A stretch of DNA of 64,000 bases from Pachyseris speciosa. Lineage: Eukaryota; Cnidaria; Anthozoa; Scleractinia; Pachyseridae. How positions within the stretch are numbered: the first letter of the stretch is position 1; each line of letters starts with the position of its first letter. The notes below the pieces were generated by a model. That model searched no databases. It was not told the origin of the DNA and saw nothing but the letters and a program-made list of their open reading frames with translations. A program made the position numbers and the translations under genes. Shown in pieces: positions 58,178 to 64,000 of the stretch. The DNA is taken from the NCBI GenBank assembly GCA_016490735.1, contig JAEMWC010000141.1:217001-281000 (forward strand). Reading direction: 5' to 3'.

Positions 58178-59275
58178 ATGAACTATGCCTGCAAAGAACA
58201 CAGCAGCAAATCCAAGGAGGGAAATTCAGGCAAACGTGGAAGAATCGATACTGGAAAGAAGACTTATGAATGTAAACATTGTAACAAGTGTTTTAGTTCA
58301 ACAGGAGATCTAAGGAGACATGAAAGAGTTCATACTGGAGAGAAGCCTTATGAATGCAAACAGTGTGGCAAGTGTTTCAGTGAAGCAGGAAGTCTGAAGA
58401 AACATAAAAGAGTCCATACTGGAGAGAAGCCTTATGAATGTAAACAGTGTAACAAGTGTTTTAGTAGAGCAGGACATCTAAAAGTACACGAAATGATTCA
58501 TACTGGAGAGAAGCCTTATGAATGTAAACAGTGTAACAAGTGTTTTAGTTCAACAGGAGATCTAAGAAGACATGAAAGGGTCCATACTGGAGAGAAGCCT
58601 TATGAATGCAAACAGTGTGGCAAGTGTTTTAGTGAAACAGGAAGTCTGAAGAAACATAAAAGTGTCCATACTGGAGAGAAGCCTTATGAATGCAAGAAGT
58701 GTGGCAAGTGTTTTAGTCTATCAGGACATCTAAAGACATATCAAAGTGTTCATACTGGAGAGAAGCCTTATGAATGCAAGAAGTGTGGCAAGTGTTTTAG
58801 TCTATCAGGACATCTAAAGACATATCAAAGTGTTCATACTGGAGAGAAGCCTTATGAATGCAAGAAGTGTGGCAAGTGTTTTAGTCTATCAGGACATCTA
58901 AAGACATATCAAAGTGTTCATACTGGAGAGAAGCCTTATGAATGCAAACAGTGTGGCAAGTGTTTTAGTGAAGCAGGAAGTCTGAAGAAACATAAAAGAG
59001 TCCATACTGGAGAGAAGCCGTATCAATGCAAACGGTGTGGCAAGTGCTACACCCGTATGACAAGTCTCAGGAAACACGAAAGGGCACACATTGCTACTGA
59101 AGATTTTAATGTCAACAACAGAGCCACACCCAGCCGTACTGAGCATGCCCCTCGTTCAGAACATGCTCAAAAGCACAGCTGCTGGATTTGCCAAGAGGAA
59201 TTGAACAGTGAGGTGTTACTTCTTGAACACTATGAACGGCACATGTTGCATGTTGAACACAGTGATGATGTATGA
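58178..59275 (+). CDS. C2H2 zinc-finger protein, unit 3 (intact)
   Basis: About 365 residues from the ATG at 58178 (MNYACKEHSSKSKEGN). The N-terminus is basic, followed by ten tandem fingers. Fingers 6-8 are identical and have Tyr for the first zinc-binding His (LKTYQSVH). Finger 10 is divergent (CKRCGKCYTRMTSLRKHERAH). A spacer then leads to an unusual last finger, CWICQEELNSEVLLLEHYERH, which keeps a perfect CX2C-X12-H-X3-H. It is a predicted nuclear DNA-binding protein with no effector domain visible in this exon. The exon's natural acceptor region is interrupted by the LINE ending at 58135; 'tttttgctatatag' (ending 58130) inside the LINE could serve as a replacement. Of the three units only this one is open from the family start to the family stop. 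Confidence 0.88.
   Translation: MNYACKEHSSKSKEGNSGKRGRIDTGKKTYECKHCNKCFSSTGDLRRHERVHTGEKPYECKQCGKCFSEAGSLKKHKRVHTGEKPYECKQCNKCFSRAGHLKVHEMIHTGEKPYECKQCNKCFSSTGDLRRHERVHTGEKPYECKQCGKCFSETGSLKKHKSVHTGEKPYECKKCGKCFSLSGHLKTYQSVHTGEKPYECKKCGKCFSLSGHLKTYQSVHTGEKPYECKKCGKCFSLSGHLKTYQSVHTGEKPYECKQCGKCFSEAGSLKKHKRVHTGEKPYQCKRCGKCYTRMTSLRKHERAHIATEDFNVNNRATPSRTEHAPRSEHAQKHSCWICQEELNSEVLLLEHYERHMLHVEHSDDV
58681..58932 (+). repeat. 84-bp zinc-finger module triplicated
   Basis: Three identical 84-bp units start at 58681, 58765 and 58849, each encoding one finger with the His-to-Tyr change. Their identity at synonymous sites points to very recent tandem duplication. Confidence 0.95.
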
Positions 59276-59303
59276 GAAACTATTAGCTTTTGTGTAGTGT
59301 ACA

Positions 59304-59309
59304 AATAAA
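59304..59309 (+). terminator. Polyadenylation signal AATAAA of unit 3
   Basis: AATAAA lies about 30 bp after the stop codon. Units 1 and 2 have related but altered 3' flanks. Confidence 0.5.
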
Positions 59310-59660
59310 AAATTGGTTGAAATATTTTCCTTTATGTTATTTTTGTGTCAAAAGTAAAAGCAAGAAGGCAATGTTGTGTTGTTGTGTGTAGTTTGAGTTC
59401 TAAGTAATTTCTCTTTCAAGGCAATGTTGTTTGTTGTGTTGAAAAATGTGTTCAAAATGACAAACTTATAGAGTACTAAAGTCAAGACGTCACAAAAACT
59501 AATTAATTAATTCGAGTATTCAGAAAGAACACGTTGAAAAAGACCTACATACCGGAAGTCAGCATTTTCTTACAGTTTGAGAGCGAGATATTAGCACCGT
59601 TATGCTCTGCTGACTCCATACAAATCCTTCTACATTTTAGTTAGCTCCTAACGTTATTAA

Positions 59661-60652
59661 CCCATTGACTCCTACACCGGCCGAAACCGGCCGCACAAGA
59701 CTGCCATGCTTCAAAACATTGCAACTTTCTCAATCGCACGAATATTGCCTTAACTGTCAGTTGTGAGCACGAAATGGAATGTCCTTTAAATTTGGATATC
59801 CAATAAACGCAAGAAACGTAGCGATTTTTACCAAATATGACCTTTTGAGTTTGGACAAGAACGACACTGACCGTTTTTAACGTAAAAGAGAAACTACGAA
59901 AATGCCCCTTTTTGCCTTTGTTTTTTAAAGAAATCATCGTCGAATAACGAAACTTCAACCATAAGAACAAAATTCAGTCCTCGATCTAGCTTAGAAATGA
60001 CTTTTTTTGTTCATTTTCTTCTCCTGAGCGTAGATACAGCCTTTTGTTCCAGTGCATTCGGGCCTTCCCGCCATTTTCAACATCTCGACCGCATCGCATG
60101 CTGGGAAATAACGAGAATTTTTGACAGCGCCCGTTCCTTTCCCCAAATCTACAGCCACTCCGACCTACTGCCAAAAATTCGTGCTTGTGGTCATCTTCAG
60201 TGCTCACACATTCCAAACTATGAGGCGGTAGGTCGAGAAATTCATCAATAGTCGAGTGCCAAAGGTACTAAGTGTCCGACCGGCCAAATTCCCAGTTCGT
60301 CGAGTAACAAGCCAAATTCGACAACAAAGTACATCACCTCGCTCGATTCTTTGAGAAAGTGGACTCTTAGCTACCGTCACGCTTAATGATGCTCATCATG
60401 CAGCCACTAAAGATGAAAAATGGCTGTAAACTTACCAAAAATCGCAAGCAAACCGAACTTGGCCGTTGTTTTAGCTCCACGGATTAAAAATAGCTACGTC
60501 AGAATGACGTTTTCAGAAACCTTGAGCCTCCAGTGCCTTAGGACAGCACCACTTTTCCATGGTAGTTTTAAATAAAGAGTCACAAAATGCTATGGATCGT
60601 TTATAGCTGGAAAATCACTCCGAAAACGTAAAAACGGCTAGGAGTCGATGGG
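59661..60652 (-). mobile_element. piggyBac-like non-autonomous element, copy B
   Basis: Reverse-orientation copy of 11724-12727. The ends are CCCATTGACTCCTACACCGG and TAGGAGTCGATGGG, flanked by TTAA (59657-59660 and 60653-60656). Its terminal repeats pair better (CCCATTGACTCCTA / TAGGAGTCGATGGG) than those of copy A, so this copy is closer to the original ends. No transposase is encoded. Confidence 0.82.
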
Positions 60653-60656
60653 TTAA

Positions 60657-61300
60657 CCAAGTCAAATTTAGAAGGATTTGTATGGGGTCAGTAGAGCATA
60701 ACGGAGTTAATATCTCAGAGCCAATTTGCCTCTGAATGCTGATTTTTGGCAAGTTAGCATTGTTCATCTTGCTCTTTCTGAAAACCTCAACAAATCCCAT
60801 AATTTCAGAAATTCTAATATTTGTGACGTCACACTTTAGCACTCTATAAGCGACTGTTTCTATTTCTTTCTCATTAAGCTTCAAGAGAAATGGAAAATTG
60901 TCTGAGGTATTTTCTTAAATAAAATTGCAATGATCATTTACGTAAAATTAGCAGAATGTGCCAGAAGGATGCTTCATAAACTGAAGCCTTGTGTGGTCGC
61001 CTCAGTTGAAAGCTTTACTCTTGGGGTTAAATACCAAAGAGCCACGTTTTGGAATGAACTAAAAAAAATCACCATTTCAGGGAACATTTTGATGGAGGAA
61101 TAACATTCCTTATGCATTCAGGTATTGTGTGCCGGGACTTGACGTTCATTATTTTATTATTGTATTTTTCGCTGCGAGGCGTTCAGTTTTGTTTCGAGCC
61201 CGCGATACGTGCGGATTTACCAATACCCATCATTCCATACGAGGAGAATTACCATGTGCTATAAATGGCGGCCATGTTTCGGCGGTTGCTTATCGTGAAT
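60657..61300. other. Stretch without recognisable genes
   Basis: Only short ORFs; nothing recognised. Confidence 0.5.
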
Positions 61301-61854
61301 GGCCGTTTTTATGCTAGAGACGTTAAAGTCGTCCAGACGCATTTAACGTCTGAGACGTTAAAGCCGTCTGGTAGAAAAACGGGACGCATAAAAGTAGACA
61401 ACGTAACAGAAAAAGCAAGATTTTTCTAAAAATAGACTGGGTTCTATTCTCGGACTGGACGATAGGCACGAGTAAACTCGGCGCCAAATAAACTTCAAAC
61501 GCGCGAATGTAAGAACAAATAAACATGGCGGAATTGCAGATTCTGAAATCTAATTCTCGACGTAGTCAAGAAAGACAAGAAATGGAGACGCAAATGTTTT
61601 TGACAAAGAAAATCATTGGAGGAAAGGTTTTTCAGGCGATGGACGAGGAAATAGATATGGCCGAAGCACTTGGCTTGTCCGCCGTGGCGACCAAGAGAGC
61701 AAGGAAGGAACGACACACTTAAATCAAGACATAAAAGTCGTCAGACGTTAAATGTGTCTGTCTTAGTTACCGTTTTTATACTAGACGTTAAAGTCGACTC
61801 GAGACGATTTTAACGTCTCGGACGACTTTAACGACTCTAGCATAAAAACGGGCC
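61301..61854. mobile_element. TIR element carrying a short ORF
   Basis: The left terminus GGCCGTTTTTATGCTAGAGA is mirrored at the right end (gactctagcataaaaacgggcc). Many subterminal 'gacgttaaagtcg' motifs occur in both orientations. The interior holds one clean ORF (61525-61722). The terminus type suggests a Harbinger-like element, but no target duplication is certain. Confidence 0.7.
61525..61722 (+). CDS. Short hypothetical protein inside a TIR element
   Basis: 65 residues from an ATG in good context (aaacATGG): MAELQILKSNSRRSQERQEM, then a Met/Glu-rich helical stretch and a basic end (ATKRARKERHT). It is charged, probably helical, and has no recognised domain. It could be a leftover first exon of the element's own protein, or chance. 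Confidence 0.35.
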   Translation: MAELQILKSNSRRSQERQEMETQMFLTKKIIGGKVFQAMDEEIDMAEALGLSAVATKRARKERHT

Positions 61855-62484
61855 ATGTGTTTTGTACAGTTTTCACTGGACGGTGTCGATTCGGTATTAC
61901 GAACAACAACGTATATATTCTTTAACATTGTGAATTTCTCATTTTCTGTTTTGTTTTCAATGTTAACCGAAGTAATTTAATATAATTGTAATTCGCTTGT
62001 CCAGGTTTTACCTATCGATTAAAATAAATCAGAGTTGAAACGTGCTTGACGACATGGAATTGATACCGCCACAGGTATTTCTTAGGTTATTATGTGTTTT
62101 GAGAGTAACACGCGTTCAGTTTGAGTTTCCCTCCTTCCTTCTTTCCTTCTGTTTACTGGCTGTCAACAGTGAAGTTCTCCTTCAAAAAGTGTACAGTGGG
62201 TGAAATTCAAATAATAATAATAATAAAAAAATCTCATTGAGTTGTAAAAATGCAATCAACGGGACATGAGAATTTTGACCGCCAGTGAAAATTTGCGTGC
62301 AGTTAGGACGACTCTGTTTCATTTATATAGTTTTGTATTCTAGTTAGGCGAAGCTGAATAAATTAATAGACCCCAGTAAGGGACATTTTGAAGCATCCCT
62401 CATGATGACTCACCTGGTGGCAGATTTTGAGTGCGCGTAAAAAATCTTAATCTCCCACTTTGTGTTGTTTTTGTATAGGTTCTC

Positions 62485-62486
<2 letters not shown>
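61855..62486. other. Stretch without recognisable genes
   Basis: AT-rich; a short AAT run at 62210-62224. No gene seen. Confidence 0.5.

Positions 62487-62532
<46 letters not shown>
62487..62532. repeat. (AAT)n microsatellite, probable LINE tail
   Basis: About 15 units directly adjoining the 3' end of a minus-strand LINE fragment, so on the element's strand it reads (ATT)n. Several CR1/L2-like LINEs end in short tandem repeats and not in poly-A. Confidence 0.9.
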
Positions 62533-62533
<1 letters not shown>

Positions 62534-63266
62534 GCAGTTTATTGAACTCTCTTGCAGTACGAACTGAATAAACGAGTTAAAATACAATAAGAACTTAATA
62601 AAATTGACTATGTACATTTCTATAGACATCAAGTAAGAATTTTTAAAAACCACACCAGAACATGCATCACATTTGTTAAAAATACTTAAAAGTGAAAAAG
62701 TCTTCGGTGTGCTTCGTTCTACGGGAAGTAACGTTTTTATAAAAATACAGTTTGTCTGATTTGTGCCTTAGGGTGTAGGAAAAGGTATTGTCTAGGCATA
62801 TTGGTAGAAGAGGATGAAGAGGGTGGTTGAAGTCCTTCATTTTACACATATACTCCTTACATATCTTATCTCTTCTACACGCAAGAGTCTCCATCCGAGC
62901 TAACTCGAGGGCATCTAAGTAGCTTTCAACACGGGAAAATTATCTTAAGCGCCCTTTTCTGAATGGATTCAATTTTGTCAGACAAATAATCTGGAATGGA
63001 TTGCCACACAGGCAGTACGTACCCTAGAACGGATCTAATAGAGCTTATATAGACTTTTAACATGCTACCTTGATCAGCGCCGAATCGACCTAGGATACGT
63101 AGGGAGTAAAGCTTCTTGCAAGCTTTTTTATATATGTAGTCAACATGACTATTCCACTTAAGGTCGCTATCAATAAGTACTCCAAGCAACTTGTAAGTCG
63201 ATACACGTTCTATAGCGTTGTTGCCTACAGTTAAAGGTCTGAGAGTAAAGTTAGGATTTAGCGTAA
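62533..63266 (-). pseudogene. CR1/L2-like LINE reverse-transcriptase C-terminus
   Basis: The minus-strand reading begins LNPNFTLRPLTVGNNAIERV, then STYKLLGVLIDSDLKWNSHV, KKLYSLRILGRFGADQGSML and SVLGYVLPVWQSIPDYLSDK-IESIQKRALKII, followed after one frameshift (about 62930) by YLDALELARMETLACRRDKI and HPLHPLLP. This is the thumb and C-terminal region typical of CR1/jockey-group LINEs. It is heavily 5'-truncated: the YADD box, endonuclease and ORF1 are absent. A 3' untranslated region of about 140 bp leads to the (ATT)n tail. Confidence 0.85.
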
Positions 63267-63700
63267 AGGTCGTAGGTCATTCTAGTTATTGCTCGGGATA
63301 CCGAGTTATAAATCATGTTAGATTTCGGTCTTTTTTCTCCTCTGCAGCAAAATTCCCAATAGCAAGCACGTGTCGGTGTTTTTATTGGCCAGGCCCGTGG
63401 TGTTCTTTTCATTGCTTAAAGCAAACGACGTAGCCCAAGGTGCAAAAAGCATTACATCATCAAAAGCATTCAGCTACGTGATAAGCTAGTGTGTAATCCG
63501 AAACCTTCATCACTACCCGACCCAAGTGAGCGCTCAAGGTTATAGAATCCACTTGGAAAGACCTAACCACATTTTCCAGTACACAACAAATTATTTTTCC
63601 GCGTAAAACGTTTTGCCGAATTTAAAAAAAAGTTGGAATGGTAATGGATCTATATACCGCACATATATCATAGTTTCATACCGGTTTACAATTCTTCTCT
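63267..63700. other. Stretch without recognisable genes
   Basis: No convincing ORF or repeat. Confidence 0.45.
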
Positions 63701-63779
63701 AGGGTGAGATCGGACGTCAGCCTGTAAAGGCGCCTCTGGCAGCCGCTATCAGTCCATATTTGATCTCACCCACCCACCC

Positions 63780-64000
63780 ATATGAATGTCAAGCCAGATG
63801 AAAGGTAGACCACCACACGAGGAACTACGTCCCCTACTCTTTTCGAACAGTGTGTGGATTCTTTAATGTCCCACAGATTGTTAGGAACAAGTGTTGTGAG
63901 ACGGGACCTACGGTTTATCGTCCTTATCCGATAAGACTAGAAAGTCTTACCGTTTGCAGATGTAATTACAAATTACAGCAGCACTTTCTCCTCAATTATT
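63780..64000 (-). mobile_element. SINE body, minus strand, cut by the window edge
   Basis: Reverse-complement match to the body of the SINE at 33588-33960 ('ggataaggacgataaaccgt', 'cccgtctcacaac', 'acacactgttcgaaaagagt'). The tRNA-like head would lie beyond base 64000. Confidence 0.8.

Overview
The window looks like nuclear DNA of an invertebrate animal, most likely a cnidarian such as a coral or sea anemone. Protein genes are sparse. C2H2 zinc-finger genes of a lineage-expanded type sit among Penelope-like elements, an L1/Tx1-type LINE, CR1/L2-like LINE pieces, tRNA-derived SINEs and many DNA-transposon derivatives. There are no bacterial operons or ribosome binding sites. The taxon is inferred from this repeat repertoire and was not tested by any search.

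Left part (1-13 kb): a 1.7-kb fold-back element, a 1.4-kb repeat whose inverted partner lies at 23.7-25.8 kb, and then the most striking feature. This is a 3.3-kb tandem array of thirteen 254-bp units (5351-8685). Every unit carries a complete type I hammerhead ribozyme: CUGAUGA, a GGCC/GGCC stem II, GAAA, a tiny palindromic stem III, a GUC cleavage site and a long stem I. The array is flanked by a short direct repeat and interrupts an older repeat that has a second copy at 10.8-11.5 kb. It fits a metazoan retrozyme, a non-coding retroelement that copies through small circular RNA. A damaged relative with a 14-bp target duplication lies at 26.2-26.4 kb. Penelope-like insertions with 12-14-bp duplications, the proposed mobilising machinery, lie at 14.1-15.4, 28.5-28.7 and 37.6-38.1 kb.

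Zinc-finger genes: three related, same-strand C2H2 units lie at 19.0-20.6 kb (decayed), 38.6-40.4 kb (long ORF, broken at both ends) and 58.2-59.3 kb (intact). All share a C-terminal module built around CWIC-x12-H-x3-H, which is intact only in the third. Candidate non-coding first exons with matching donor sites lie about 9 kb upstream of units 2 and 3. The array therefore appears to be a tandem gene family with introns inflated by mobile DNA. A nearly full-length Tx1-like LINE (52872-58135, minus strand) is inserted at the intron/exon boundary of unit 3.

Other mobile DNA: a pair of piggyBac-like 1-kb elements (TTAA duplications), a MULE-like element with iterated terminal motifs and a transposase fragment, a similar iterated-TIR element at 42.5-43.8 kb, mariner-like, Harbinger-like and unclassified MITEs, a DIRS-like reverse-transcriptase fragment between direct repeats, LINE fragments and SINEs. 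An interstitial telomere-type repeat sits between long inverted repeats at 16-19 kb. The remaining stretches are AT-rich, with microsatellites and no recognisable genes.
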